Shown here: one piece after another, positions 9,333 through 18,342 of the stretch
Layout of the letters: every line of letters starts with the position of its first letter
How positions within the stretch are numbered: the first letter of the stretch is position 1
Source of the DNA: DATAAP01 sp041690495
GTDB lineage: Bacteria > Pseudomonadota > Alphaproteobacteria > CACIAM-22H2
Reading direction: 5' to 3'
Assembly: GCA_041690495.1 (NCBI GenBank)
Contig: JAWLHE010000006.1
Span: forward strand, 304,840 to 368,839
DNA length: 64,000 nucleotides
The notes under the pieces: model-generated
What the model was told of the DNA's origin: nothing
Seen by the model: only the letters and a program-made list of their open reading frames with translations
The model's database searches: none
Program-made: the position numbers and the translations under genes

Positions 9333-10343
9333 ATGGCAAATGCAAAGAGGGCTGAGCCGCGCGCCGACATCCGGATCAGCGGCTATGGCGCTGAACTTCC
9401 CGACCCCGACAAGAAGGGATGCTACCTCGGCGATCGCGTCAGCGGCCGCGCCTTCTTGACTCTGTTCAGGAAGCGATGCCGGAAGTGCGACATCGATCTG
9501 GGCAAGAACGTCACCGAGAGCGAAATCGACGACCTGCTCGAGGAAGGCGACGCCGCCGACGAGCGCGTGGTGCGAGACGTCGCCGTCGAGTTCGGCGAAC
9601 GGCTCGCCGAGGTCATCGACCTTTTCCTGAAATGGTCCTACTGGCGCCGGACCGAGAGCATCGTCATCGGCGGCGGCATGGCATCCCGGCATGTCGGCGG
9701 CATCGCCATTCATGCGGCGCAGGCCCGCCTGATGAAGGCGCATCCCGGACTGGAGCTCCATCGCATCCATCATCATCCCAACGAGGCCGGCCTGGTCGGC
9801 TCCGTATACCTGATCCCGTCCAGCCGCATCGCGGGCAAGGACGGACTCCTCGCCATCGATATCGGCGGCAGCAAGATCCGCGCGGGAATCGTCGAATTCG
9901 GCCAGCGAAAATCCGGTCTGCTGGCAGATGCCCGCGTCTGGCGCATCGAAGTGTGGAAGCATGCCAAGGCGCGCGCGACGCGGCGCAAGGTCGTAGAGAA
10001 AATGACCGAGTTGCTGTGTGCGCTCATCGAGGAGGCGGACAAGGCGAAATTCCGCCTGTCGCCGCTCATCCGTGTCGGCGTGCCGGGCGAGATCGACAGG
10101 GACGGATACATACGCCGCGGCGCGCAGAACCTGCCGGGCGACTGGTCGGACGGGCGGTTCAACCTGCCGCTGGAGCTCGGCGCCAAGCTCCCCAGGATCG
10201 ACGGCGCCGCGCCGTCGGTCTCGATCCACAACGATGCAGTCGTACAGGGCCTTGCCGAATTCCCCTTCATGCGCGGCTTCAAGCGCTGGGGAATCCTCAC
10301 CATCGGATCCGGCCTCGGCAACGCCCACTTCGTCAACCGATGA
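9333..10343 (+). CDS. ROK-type sugar kinase-like protein with circularly permuted motif order
   Basis: A 336-residue protein holding all ROK-family landmarks but in swapped order. Residues about 20-160 match the ROK C-terminal lobe: KGCYLGDRVSGRA (about 28-40, at the usual zinc-loop position), a long helix, SIVIGGGMASR (109-119) and NEAGLVGSVYLIP (150-162). Residues about 171-336 match the N-terminal lobe: LLAIDIGGSKIRAGIVEF (172-189, phosphate loop), VGVPGEIDRDG (248-258), HNDAVVQGLAE (299-309, catalytic Asp) and LTIGSGLGNAHF (322-333). In ordinary ROK kinases the second block comes first. The CxxC pair (RKRCRKCDID) is another oddity. Substrate unknown; glucose or a related hexose is likely from the family. 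I chose ATG 9333 because upstream residues are basic noise. Confidence 0.75.
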   Translation: MANAKRAEPRADIRISGYGAELPDPDKKGCYLGDRVSGRAFLTLFRKRCRKCDIDLGKNVTESEIDDLLEEGDAADERVVRDVAVEFGERLAEVIDLFLKWSYWRRTESIVIGGGMASRHVGGIAIHAAQARLMKAHPGLELHRIHHHPNEAGLVGSVYLIPSSRIAGKDGLLAIDIGGSKIRAGIVEFGQRKSGLLADARVWRIEVWKHAKARATRRKVVEKMTELLCALIEEADKAKFRLSPLIRVGVPGEIDRDGYIRRGAQNLPGDWSDGRFNLPLELGAKLPRIDGAAPSVSIHNDAVVQGLAEFPFMRGFKRWGILTIGSGLGNAHFVNR

Positions 10344-10364
10344 CCGGACCGCGCCGGCGCGCGG

Positions 10365-12125
10365 CTAGGCGGCGCGGACCTCGCCGATGGCCATCGGACG
10401 CTCTACCAAAACCGCACCGTCCTCGATACGGATGATCATGTCGGCATTGCGCAGGGTGTTGAGGCGATGCGCGATCATGAACGTGGTGCGGCCGTTCATC
10501 AGCCGCTCCATGCTGGCGACGATACCGGCCTCGGTTTCGCTGTCGATGGCGCTGGTCGGCTCGTCGAGAATGAGGATCGGCGCATCCTTGAGGAAGGCGC
10601 GCGCCAGGGCAACGCGCTGACGCTCGCCACCCGAGAGCCGGGTGCCGCGCTCGCCGACCCTGGTGCCGTAGCCGTCCGGAAGCCGGCTGATGAACTCGTG
10701 CGCATTGGCACGCGTGGCCGCATCTATGATTTCGTCCATCGACGCGCCCGAGCGGCCATAGGCGATGTTCTCGGCGATCGTGCTCGAGAACAGCACCGGC
10801 TCCTGTGACACGACCGCGAACTGGCGGCGCAAGTCTTCGAGCCGCCAGTCGCGCAGATCGACGCCGTCCAGCAGGATCCGCCCTTCGACAGGGTCGAGCA
10901 ACCGGATGAGCATATTGACGAGCGTGCTCTTTCCCGCACCGGTGCGGCCGACGATCCCGACGCATGAACCGGCGGGAACGTCGAGGCAGGCATTGCGCAC
11001 CGTCGGCACGCAGCCCGGATAGGCGAACGTCGCACGGTCGAAGGACACGTCCCCGATCGCGGGGCCGCGGGCCGGCGCGCCGGCGCTGTCGCGGATCGTG
11101 ACCGGCCGATCGAGCAGGCCGAAGGCGCGCTCGGCGCTTGCGACCGCCTGCTGCTGGCCGGCGATGTGCATGCCGATTTGCTGCAGCGGCGCGTAGAGCT
11201 GCGCGATATAGCCCATGACCAGCAGGAGATCGCCGACCGAGAGAATCTGCGTCCGCACGTCGCTGACCCCGAGCCACAGAATCGCGGTGGTGCCCAGCGC
11301 CGTCGCAAGGCCGAGCACGGCGCCGATTATCCCTTCCGTCCGGATCACCCTCAGGCGGGCCCGGACGGCCGTGCGCGAGTGTTCGAGGAATCGCGCCACC
11401 TCGCGCTTCTCCTGGCCGAAGGTCGTAACGACGCGGAGGTTGCCCAGCACCTCCTGGACCTGGCACTGCGCAATGCTGTCCTTCTCGCGCACCTCGTGCC
11501 AGCGACGGCGCAGCCGCCCCTGGGTGACATGGACGAGGCCGATGACCGGCAGCGAGGTCGCGAGCGCGATCACCGCCAGCTTCGGACTGATCGCCGCCGT
11601 CACCCATAACATTCCGGCAAGCGACACCAGCGCGTTGATGACCGGGATGAAGCCATAGATGGCGGTCCATTGCAGCGCCGGCGAATCGTTGGTGATCCGG
11701 AAGGCGACGTCCTGAGTTGCCGCAGCGTCGCGGCCCGGCGCGCTGATCTCAAGCGCACGCGCGAAGATCTTGCCGCGGAAGCCGTGGACCATGCGCTCCG
11801 CGACGTTCTCGCGCATGATCCAGTCGATCCATTTATGCGCGAGCGTCAACACCGCGATCAGTACGGCGAGGCCGATCGCGACCGCAAAGATCGCGTCCGG
11901 CGTGCCGGTCATCCATGACGGCAGCCATGCCGCATAGCCCGGCAGGGGAGCGCTGCCGAGCACGTTGTCGACGATGATCTTGAGCGGCAGAGGCGTGATC
12001 AGTGCGATCGGGGTCCAGGCAAGCCCCATGGCGAGGATCAGGGCCAGATGCGGCCAGAAGCGTCGGACCTCGCGCAGCGCCCGCAGATAGACGCTCAGCG
12101 CTGAACTGCGGCGGTCTTCGGTCAC
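10365..12125 (-). CDS. ABC exporter, fused membrane and ATPase domains
   Basis: A 586-residue half-transporter that probably works as a homodimer. It starts at GTG 12125 with GGGAGG 6 nt upstream. Six membrane helices span about residues 20-300, followed by a nucleotide-binding domain with Walker A GRTGAGKS (near 395), Q-loop VVSQEPVLFS, signature RLSGGERQRVALARA, Walker B ILILDEPTSAID and H-loop IAHR. It resembles MsbA-like and sugar or lipid exporters; the substrate is unknown. Two CtrA-like boxes lie upstream at 12211 and 12310. It converges on the ROK-like gene. Confidence 0.88.
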   Translation of the reverse strand: MTEDRRSSALSVYLRALREVRRFWPHLALILAMGLAWTPIALITPLPLKIIVDNVLGSAPLPGYAAWLPSWMTGTPDAIFAVAIGLAVLIAVLTLAHKWIDWIMRENVAERMVHGFRGKIFARALEISAPGRDAAATQDVAFRITNDSPALQWTAIYGFIPVINALVSLAGMLWVTAAISPKLAVIALATSLPVIGLVHVTQGRLRRRWHEVREKDSIAQCQVQEVLGNLRVVTTFGQEKREVARFLEHSRTAVRARLRVIRTEGIIGAVLGLATALGTTAILWLGVSDVRTQILSVGDLLLVMGYIAQLYAPLQQIGMHIAGQQQAVASAERAFGLLDRPVTIRDSAGAPARGPAIGDVSFDRATFAYPGCVPTVRNACLDVPAGSCVGIVGRTGAGKSTLVNMLIRLLDPVEGRILLDGVDLRDWRLEDLRRQFAVVSQEPVLFSSTIAENIAYGRSGASMDEIIDAATRANAHEFISRLPDGYGTRVGERGTRLSGGERQRVALARAFLKDAPILILDEPTSAIDSETEAGIVASMERLMNGRTTFMIAHRLNTLRNADMIIRIEDGAVLVERPMAIGEVRAA

Positions 12126-12210
12126 AAGGGACCTCCCCGATATCGCGATGCCCGGCCGCGTGACGATCACCACGGCGAAACGGGCGGCAACTCCGGGATA
12201 TCCGCGCACT

Positions 12211-12226
12211 GTAAACGTATGGTTAA
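12211..12226 (-). promoter_or_regulatory. CtrA-like box, one mismatch
   Basis: On the minus strand it reads TTAA, CCATACG, TTTAC, one base off TTAA-N7-TTAAC. It shares GTTAACCATAC with the box at 5878. It lies 86 nt upstream of the ABC exporter start, and a TACAGT hexamer just after it could serve as a -10. Confidence 0.4.
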
Positions 12227-12306
12227 CGGCGCACTGAAGAGGACAGTCCTGGCCGCGTCGTTCCTGCTGCGGCGTCTTTCTTTCCACTTGTCACGACTGT
12301 CAAGCT

Positions 12307-12327
12307 TGGTTAATAAATTATTAACCA
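12307..12327. promoter_or_regulatory. Perfect palindrome containing a CtrA box on both strands
   Basis: A 21-bp perfect palindrome (10-bp arms around one A), core GGTTAATAAATTATTAACC. It contains TTAA-TAAATTA-TTAAC and so is an exact CtrA consensus readable on either strand, in a strikingly AT-rich patch of GC-rich DNA. It could serve the ABC exporter (start 182 nt away on the minus strand) or the small gene at 12476. The rest of 12126-12475 shows no gene. Confidence 0.6.
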
Positions 12328-12475
12328 TCAATAGAGAACATCCACGCCGCCGGCCCATCCTCGACTGTCTGCATCCGAAGCCCAAGCCGATGCCACACCG
12401 CCCCGGCGCGATGACGCCATTCCTGCATGCCCGGAACCTCGATATCGCGCCATCGCGGTGCGGACGGAACCGCGC

Positions 12476-12730
12476 ATGAGCTTTCGCAACAGCAACTGGG
12501 GCCTGGGCAGCCCCGCCTGCCTGATCGGTGCAGCCGGCGCCGCCCTTGCGGCAACCGCGCGCCTTGCGCAGGAGACGTCGGGCATGGACGTGCAGTTCAT
12601 GCCCCTGCTCGTCGACGGGTTGCCCGGCTGGCTGGTGGCGGATGTCAGCGTCGTGGTCGCGGCGATCGTCGGCGGTACGGTGGGCCAGCTCGGCTGCGCC
12701 ATCGTGACCTGGCTCAAGCAGGAGCCCTGA
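12476..12730 (+). CDS. Small hypothetical membrane protein
   Basis: An 84-residue frame with an Ala-rich hydrophobic segment near residues 10-30 (CLIGAAGAALAATARLA) and a second near 50-75 (WLVADVSVVVAAIVGGTVGQLGCAIVTWL). The ribosome site is weak (CGGACGGAACCGCGC before the ATG), and a GTG start at 12458 is possible. No family recognised. Coding status rests mainly on composition and the two membrane segments, so I hold it at moderate confidence. Confidence 0.4.
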   Translation: MSFRNSNWGLGSPACLIGAAGAALAATARLAQETSGMDVQFMPLLVDGLPGWLVADVSVVVAAIVGGTVGQLGCAIVTWLKQEP

Positions 12731-12829
12731 GCCCGCTCCGCCGCCACGCCATGACGCCTTGCAGCGTGTGCCGCGCCACATCTCTCGAAGCCGCCTGGCG
12801 GGAGTCCGCGCGTGCTCTGCGGCGCGTGC

Positions 12830-12857
12830 TTGCCAACAGCGGTTCTTTGAGTATAGT
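12830..12857 (+). promoter_or_regulatory. Promoter of tRNA-Val
   Basis: TTGCCA at 12830-12835 and TATAGT at 12852-12857 are separated by 16 bp and lie 21 nt before the mature tRNA 5' end, as expected for a sigma-70 tRNA promoter. Confidence 0.6.
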
Positions 12858-12878
12858 CCCGCCCGACCCTGGACGGAC

Positions 12879-12953
12879 GGGCGCGTAGCTCAGCGGGAGA
12901 GCACTACCTTGACATGGTAGGGGTCACAGGTTCAATCCCTGTCGCGCCCACCA
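12879..12953 (+). tRNA. tRNA-Val, anticodon GAC
   Basis: A 75-nt cloverleaf with acceptor arms GGGCGCG/CGCGCCC, D-arm TAGCTCAGCGGGAGAGCA, anticodon stem CTACC/GGTAG with loop TTGACAT (GAC at 12911-12913), and T-loop GGTTCAATCC. The 3' ACCA is encoded. No integrated element abuts its 3' end. Confidence 0.97.
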
Positions 12954-13023
12954 TTCCCGGCTGAATACCTCCGACGACACGGTCGAGCGTCTCCGACCTC
13001 CGTACGCGCGGATTTGACGTGCG

Positions 13024-14670
13024 TCAGCTTTCGAGCTGATCCGTCGCCACGATCAGCTCGCATACGAGCCCGTCGGGGCGCCAGTCGAGGCGTACTTCGC
13101 CTTCGAGCTGTTCTCCGATGCTCCGCTCGATTACGTGCATGCCCAACCCATGCTGCGCGGCTGGCTGAACGGGCGGGCCACCTGTCTCGATCCAGCGCAG
13201 AACCAGTCTTCCGTCGCGCCGCATCCATTCGACGGACAAGCTGCCGCGGGACTCCGAGAGCGCACCGTGTCTCGCCGCGTTCGTGGTCAGTTCGTGCAGG
13301 GCCATGGCAAAGGACTGCGCGGCGTGCGGCGGCAGTTCGACCGCCGGACCGTGGAGGCTCACGCGGCCATCGCCCCGGCGGTAGGGTGCGAGTTCTTCCT
13401 CGATAAGGCGCCCGAGATCGGCCCCCTGCCAGCGGCTCTCGGACAGCAGCGTATGGGCGCGCGCAAGCGCCGCGACCCGCCCCTGCGCTATCCGGGAGAA
13501 GTCTTCCACGCTGGCCGCACGGGTCTGGCGCAGTATTATCTGGACGAGCGCAAGCACGTTTTTGGCGCGGTGGTCCACCTCGGCCGCCAGCAGCCTGAGA
13601 CGCTCATCGTCCCGCTTCCGCTCGGTGATGTCTTCGGCGATCCCGCCCACCCGAACGACCCGCCTGCGCTCATCCCGGATCGCAAAGCCATGATCGAGCA
13701 GCCATCGGATCGTGCCATCGGTCGCCACGACCCGATATGCGACGGTGATCTCGCCGTCGGTGATGGCGCGTGCCATGATCGACTTCGCCACCTCGCGATC
13801 CTCGGGGTGGACCGAGTCGTGCCAATCTGAAACGTCTTCCAGGAGCCGCGCGGCCTTTCGTTCGAAGATCCGCTCATAGGCCGGGCTGACGTACTCGAAG
13901 CGGTTGTCCGCCACGTTGTAGATCCAAAGCACGTCCCGCAGGTTGTCAGCGAATTGGCGGAAGCGCATCTCGCTCTCGCGCACAGCCGCGAGCGCCTTCT
14001 TCCGGTCGGTGAGATCGCGGACGACACCGACCCGGAGCATCCGGCCTTTGTACTCAATCTGGCGGGCACGCGTCTCGATCGGGAACGTCGTACCGTCCTT
14101 GCGCAGTCCGATCGTCTCGTACGGCGTCTCGAGTCCGGCGCGAACATTCGCGGTCACCTGCTCCCGGGCCTCAGGCGCGATGAAATCGACGAGCGGTTCC
14201 CCGATTCCATCACCCGGCTCGTATCCGAAGAGCCGCGCAAGTGTGTCATTCGTCTCGACGATGCGCTCGCCGTCGTGGATCACGATGCCCTCGAAGCTCG
14301 CGTCGGACAGCCGCCGGAACCGCTGCTCGCTTTCACGCAGCGCCGCCTCGCGCGAAGCGAGCTGCCCGGCCATGTCGTCGAAGGCGCGCGCCAGTGGCGC
14401 AAACTCGCCCACGCCTGCTGCCAAGGCTCCGCGCAGCGGATATCGACCCTCCCGCACGGCGTTCGCACAGGCAACCAGACGCTGCAGCGGCGCGTGGACG
14501 AAACGGCGGCGCGACAGCCAAGCCACGCCAAGACCGAGCATGGCGCCAAGCGCCAGGGTGACAATGACAAGGGTGCGCGAAAGCGGGCCGTCCCGGTCAA
14601 ATGCCAGTACGGCGACGGTCGGGAGAACAACCGCCAGAATGAACGCGAGCAGGCGCCCGAGTGTTGTCAT
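13024..14670 (-). CDS. Membrane sensor histidine kinase, HAMP-PAS-PAS-HWE
   Basis: A 548-residue inner-membrane kinase from ATG 14670. Two closely spaced membrane helices (about 5-24 and 32-52) leave a periplasmic loop of under ten residues, so sensing is probably through the cytosolic PAS domains. A HAMP-like linker follows to about 105, then PAS1 (about 115-225), PAS2/PAC (about 232-352, ending GGIAEDITERK) and an HWE/HisKA_2 core: phosphoacceptor EVDHRAKNVLALVQ (His about 367) and N-box FAMALHELTTNAARHGALS. HWE kinases are typical of alphaproteobacteria and often feed the general stress response. No cognate regulator is adjacent. The start lacks a strong ribosome site. Confidence 0.85.
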   Translation of the reverse strand: MTTLGRLLAFILAVVLPTVAVLAFDRDGPLSRTLVIVTLALGAMLGLGVAWLSRRRFVHAPLQRLVACANAVREGRYPLRGALAAGVGEFAPLARAFDDMAGQLASREAALRESEQRFRRLSDASFEGIVIHDGERIVETNDTLARLFGYEPGDGIGEPLVDFIAPEAREQVTANVRAGLETPYETIGLRKDGTTFPIETRARQIEYKGRMLRVGVVRDLTDRKKALAAVRESEMRFRQFADNLRDVLWIYNVADNRFEYVSPAYERIFERKAARLLEDVSDWHDSVHPEDREVAKSIMARAITDGEITVAYRVVATDGTIRWLLDHGFAIRDERRRVVRVGGIAEDITERKRDDERLRLLAAEVDHRAKNVLALVQIILRQTRAASVEDFSRIAQGRVAALARAHTLLSESRWQGADLGRLIEEELAPYRRGDGRVSLHGPAVELPPHAAQSFAMALHELTTNAARHGALSESRGSLSVEWMRRDGRLVLRWIETGGPPVQPAAQHGLGMHVIERSIGEQLEGEVRLDWRPDGLVCELIVATDQLES

Positions 14671-14902
14671 GTGTGCTGGCGTCAATCCGCTCTGTGGAAC
14701 CGGCGAAGCATCGGGCCATGCGCGATCGATCACAAACGAGAAAACGAGTAGGACGGGGCCCCGGCCCGGTTGTCCGGAGCATGCCGGATCGAATCCGTTC
14801 GGGAGCCCACCGGGTCTGCAGGACCCTGCGACGCCGCGTCCATTCGCTTGCGGGCGGCCCGTAAGACCGTGCGGCGCGAACCGGTACCGCCCCGCCAGGC
14901 CG

Positions 14903-15049
14903 TTAGTGAACTTCCTCAACCGGCGGCGGAGCCGGAGGTTCCGTGGCGCGCCCCTCCTGATAGTCGGAGGTGAGTTCGAGCCACATGGCATTGAGGATCG
15001 CAAAGGCGCAGGCGAAGCCAAGCCCGAGGACCCACGCGAAATACCACAT
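14903..15049 (-). CDS. cydX: Cytochrome bd oxidase small subunit CydX
   Basis: A 48-residue single-helix protein opening MWYFAWVLGLGFACAFAILN, the hallmark of CydX/YbgT. It continues with MWLELTSDYQ and a Pro-rich acidic tail. CydX stabilises the haem groups of the CydAB complex. It lies 17 nt downstream of cydB, with GGGGAGGTGACGA before the ATG as a strong ribosome site. It is too short for routine gene calling. Confidence 0.9.
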   Translation of the reverse strand: MWYFAWVLGLGFACAFAILNAMWLELTSDYQEGRATEPPAPPPVEEVH

Positions 15050-15066
15050 TCGTCACCTCCCCCCGC

Positions 15067-16209
15067 TCAGTAGGCCTGCTTGTTGACGTCGATATGCGCC
15101 GGCTCGACCCTGCCGCGCAGCACGCGATAGACCCAGGCGGTGTAGGCCAGCACGATCGGCAGGAAGATGATCGTCGCAACGAGCATGATGAACAGCGTCG
15201 CCGGGCTCGACGAGGAATCCCACACGGTCAGACTCGCATTGGGCGCGCTCGAAGAGGGCATGATGAAGGGGAACATCGCCAGACCCGGCGTCGCGACGAT
15301 TCCGGTCACACCGAGGGCGCTGACGAGAAAGGCCGAAAGGTCCCTCTCGCGCCGCATGAGCCACGCGACGCCCAACGGACATGCGAGACCGAGGAGTGGT
15401 GCCAGGATGGTCCACGGGCGCATTGCGTAGCTGCCGATCCAGGCGCCGGCTTCCGAAATTACCGTCTTGTAGGTCGGGTTCGAGGGACCCAGCGTGTCGA
15501 TCGGACTCGTAATCGCATAGCCCGGCACCCACATCGCGACTGCGATGCCGCCAAGCGCGAACAAGGCGGTCGTGACAAGGGCCGCGATGGCGCCGTAGCG
15601 GCGGCTACGCGCCGCCACCGGACCCGAAGTCTTCAGGGCGGCAAACGCGGCACCGTGCATGATCAGCATGGCAACGCTGACCAGCCCGCAGAGCAGTCCG
15701 AACGGATTGAGCAGCCCGAAGAACCCGCCTTCGTAGATCGGGCGCAGCTCGTCGTCGTGGCGGAACGGGACTCCCAGCAGCAGATTGCCCAACGCAACAC
15801 CGAAGATCAGCGCCGGCACGATCCCGCCCACGCAAAGAACCCAGTCCCAGGTCCTGCGCCAGCGCCGGTCGTCGATCTTGCTGCGGAACTTGAACGCCAC
15901 CGGCCGCAGTATCAGGGCGACGAGGACGAGGAACATCGCCACGTAAAAGCCCGAGAACGAGGCGGCATAGAGCGGCGGCCAGGCCGCGAAAGCGGCGCCG
16001 CCGCCGAGAATGAACCACACCTGGTTGCCTTCCCAGACCGGGCCGACCGCATTGATGAGCAGCCGGCGCTCGCCGTCGGCACGGCCGACGAAGGGGATCA
16101 GCGCGGCGATACCCAGATCGAAGCCGTCGAAAATGGCAAACCCGATCAGCAGCAGCCCGAGCAGCGCCCACCAGATGACGCGCAGCGTCTCGTAGTCGAT
16201 CGGCATCAT
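15067..16209 (-). CDS. cydB: Cytochrome bd ubiquinol oxidase subunit II
   Basis: A 380-residue membrane protein with about eight or nine helices. The N-terminus shows the CydB block YETLRVIWWALLGLLLIGFAIFDGFDLG, followed by LIPFVGRADGERRLLINAVGPVWEGNQVW. It binds the haem-bearing CydA to form the quinol oxidase that reduces O2 to water at high affinity. Its ATG overlaps the cydA stop (ATGA), a sign of coupling; a second ATG three bases on is equally possible. The presence of CydX and canonical length fit the true bd type better than the cyanide-insensitive variant. Confidence 0.95.
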   Translation of the reverse strand: MMPIDYETLRVIWWALLGLLLIGFAIFDGFDLGIAALIPFVGRADGERRLLINAVGPVWEGNQVWFILGGGAAFAAWPPLYAASFSGFYVAMFLVLVALILRPVAFKFRSKIDDRRWRRTWDWVLCVGGIVPALIFGVALGNLLLGVPFRHDDELRPIYEGGFFGLLNPFGLLCGLVSVAMLIMHGAAFAALKTSGPVAARSRRYGAIAALVTTALFALGGIAVAMWVPGYAITSPIDTLGPSNPTYKTVISEAGAWIGSYAMRPWTILAPLLGLACPLGVAWLMRRERDLSAFLVSALGVTGIVATPGLAMFPFIMPSSSAPNASLTVWDSSSSPATLFIMLVATIIFLPIVLAYTAWVYRVLRGRVEPAHIDVNKQAY

Positions 16210-17819
16210 TCGTCTCCCGTTCCGGTGGGCCGGACGACCGGCTCCTGATAGTACATCCCGCCCGATGGCGGATGGCCCGCGCCGATATCGGGCACGCGCC
16301 AGTACTCGGTAGGGCCGATCCGGATGTATTTGATCATCAGGACCAGATCGACGATCGCCAGCCCCGTGTAGAAGACCACGAAGCCCGTGATCGACATCCA
16401 GACGTTGCCCGCCGGAATCAGGGAGGCGCCGAGGAATGTCGGCATGACGCCTTCGATGATCCAGGGCTGGCGCCCGTACTCCGCGACGATCCAGCCGAGC
16501 TGTGCTGCGATCCAGGGTAGGGGCAGGGAAAACAGCGCGACCCACAGGAACCAGCGTCTGCGGTCCAGCACTCTTCTGGACGCATACCAGAATGCCAGTG
16601 CGAAGAGCAGGATCAGGAAGAAGCCGACCCCAACCATGATCCGGAAAGACCAGAAGATGACCGGCACGTCGGGGACCAGGCTCCACGCCGCCATCTCGAT
16701 CTGCTGCGGCGTCGCGGTGCGCGGGTCTTCAACGTAGCGGCGCAGCAGCATGGCGTAGCCCAAATCGCGATACCCGTTCTCAACTGTCTCCCGTGCGGCG
16801 GCGTCGTTACGATCGACGCGCACGCGTTGCAGCGCGTCATAGACGCCAAGGCCGGCCCGGATGCGCGCCTCTCCGTCGGCGACGAGGTCGTTGATGCCGG
16901 GAACGACTCCGGAGATGGATCGCGTCGCGATTAGGCCGAGGAGCCACGGCACTTCGATCGCGCCGCGGGTCTCGCGCGTTTCGACGTTCGGCAGCCCGAA
17001 AATCGTGAAGGGGGCCGGCGCCGCATGCGTCTCCCACATCCCTTCCATCGCGGCCAACTTCATCTTCTGATGCTGCGTCGTCGTGTAGCCGCTCTCGTCG
17101 CCGAGCACGACAACCGACAGGGCCGAAGCCAATCCGAACGATGCCGCCACCGTCATCGACCGCTTGGCGACTTCGACGTGGCGGCCGCGCAGGAGAAACC
17201 AGGCGCTGACGGAAAGGACGAATACGGCGCCCGTGACATAGCCGGCGCTGACCGTATGGACGAATTTCGATTGCGCAACCGGATTGAAGATCACGGCAAA
17301 GAAATCGGTGACCTCCATCCGCATGGTCTCGAAATTGAACCGGCTGCCGATCGGATTCTGCATCCATGCGTTGGCGACGAGAATCCAGAGGGCCGACAGA
17401 TTGGATGCGATCGCGACACACCATGTGACCGCAAGGTGGCCGACCCGGGTCAGCTTGTCCCATCCGAAGAAGAACAGCCCGATGAACGTCGCCTCGAGGA
17501 AGAAGGCCATCAGCCCCTCGATCGCCAGCGGTGCCCCGAACACGTCGCCGACATAGTGCGAGTAGTAGGCCCAGTTCGTGCCGAACTGGAACTCCATCGT
17601 GATGCCCGTGGCGACGCCCATGGCGAAGTTGATACCGAACAGGATGCCCCAGAACATCGTCATGTCCCGCCAGATCTGCCGTCCGGTCATGACGTAGACG
17701 CTTTCCATGATCGCCAGCAGCACCGACAGGCCCAACGTCAGAGGCACGAACAGAAAGTGGTACATGGCCGTCAGCGCGAACTGCAGCCGGGAAAGGTTGA
17801 CCACCTCGAAGTCAATCAT
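16206..17819 (-). CDS. cydA: Cytochrome bd ubiquinol oxidase subunit I
   Basis: A 537-residue inner-membrane subunit carrying haems b558, b595 and d. The N-terminal AMYHFLFVPLTLGLS supplies the b595 axial His (about residue 21). The Q-loop block KLAAMEGMWETHAAPAP (about 250) holds the conserved Lys and Glu of the quinol site, and GRQPWIIEGVMPT is near the C-terminal end of the helical core. Length suits the long Q-loop form. It lies second in cydP-cydA-cydB-cydX and overlaps cydP by 4 nt and cydB by 4 nt. Confidence 0.96.
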   Translation of the reverse strand: MIDFEVVNLSRLQFALTAMYHFLFVPLTLGLSVLLAIMESVYVMTGRQIWRDMTMFWGILFGINFAMGVATGITMEFQFGTNWAYYSHYVGDVFGAPLAIEGLMAFFLEATFIGLFFFGWDKLTRVGHLAVTWCVAIASNLSALWILVANAWMQNPIGSRFNFETMRMEVTDFFAVIFNPVAQSKFVHTVSAGYVTGAVFVLSVSAWFLLRGRHVEVAKRSMTVAASFGLASALSVVVLGDESGYTTTQHQKMKLAAMEGMWETHAAPAPFTIFGLPNVETRETRGAIEVPWLLGLIATRSISGVVPGINDLVADGEARIRAGLGVYDALQRVRVDRNDAAARETVENGYRDLGYAMLLRRYVEDPRTATPQQIEMAAWSLVPDVPVIFWSFRIMVGVGFFLILLFALAFWYASRRVLDRRRWFLWVALFSLPLPWIAAQLGWIVAEYGRQPWIIEGVMPTFLGASLIPAGNVWMSITGFVVFYTGLAIVDLVLMIKYIRIGPTEYWRVPDIGAGHPPSGGMYYQEPVVRPTGTGDE

Positions 17820-18007
17820 GATCGGTCCTCCAGGCCGCGAAAGTCGCGACTGTCCGAAGCTGTGGGGGAAAGGTGATCACGGATCAGTTCCGGCGTTACA
17901 TCGAGACGCTGTTCCGGGCCGAAGAACAGCCAGAACCCGCTTGCCAGCAGCACAGCCTTCGCCACCAGCACGATGGTGATCTCCCGCGCAAGTGTGTGAC
18001 GACCCAT
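17816..18007 (-). CDS. cydP: CydP-like small subunit of bd oxidase
   Basis: A 63-residue protein with one membrane helix: GRHTLAREITIVLVAKAVLL followed by ASGFWLFFGPEQRL. The LAREI...LVAK...LFFGP pattern matches the putative CydP small subunit found just upstream of cydA in many proteobacteria. GGGGAG lies 6 nt before the ATG. The stop overlaps the cydA start, so it is the first gene of the operon. Confidence 0.75.
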   Translation of the reverse strand: MGRHTLAREITIVLVAKAVLLASGFWLFFGPEQRLDVTPELIRDHLSPTASDSRDFRGLEDRS

Positions 18008-18342
18008 CGTCTGCTCCCCGGTGGCGCAACCCCTCCCTTATGCCTTATCCCGGCAGATTGCAAAATCGGGGGCCGACGGCGCGTCCACGAGCTCGCCGTT
18101 CGCGGCGGGCGACGGGCGCTGGCGCCCGCCCGGATTGTGGCGCCATCCTCGACGCCGCAAGTCGAATGACGCCCATCCAGTCTCAACCTCCCGGCCCTTC
18201 GATCACGTGCTCCGGAAAAGGATACCGCTCGTCTTAAACTGGGCAGCAGGGGGCGAGGTTCCGAAAGGCGCCCATTTTATGTTCAGGCAGCCACGCCGCG
18301 CGCCTTGCGGTGATCAGGGTCGTCGAGGTCCGGCAATTGCGG
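18008..18342. other. Gene-free gap between nosX and cydP
   Basis: This 335-bp gap should contain the cyd promoter, since both neighbours are on the minus strand. I looked for TTG-N8-CAA (FNR/Anr/NnrR) dyads and found no convincing one. A GCGCC-rich imperfect hairpin near 18110-18150 is the only structure of note. No coding frame is credible. Confidence 0.4.

Noticed and set aside
12879..12953. tRNA-Val as an integration site for a mobile element
   Set aside because: No integrase, no direct repeat of the tRNA 3' end and no change in composition downstream.
18008..18342. FNR/Anr box for the cyd operon
   Set aside because: Only half-sites such as TGATCACCGCAA are seen; none meets TTG-N8-CAA at a sensible distance.
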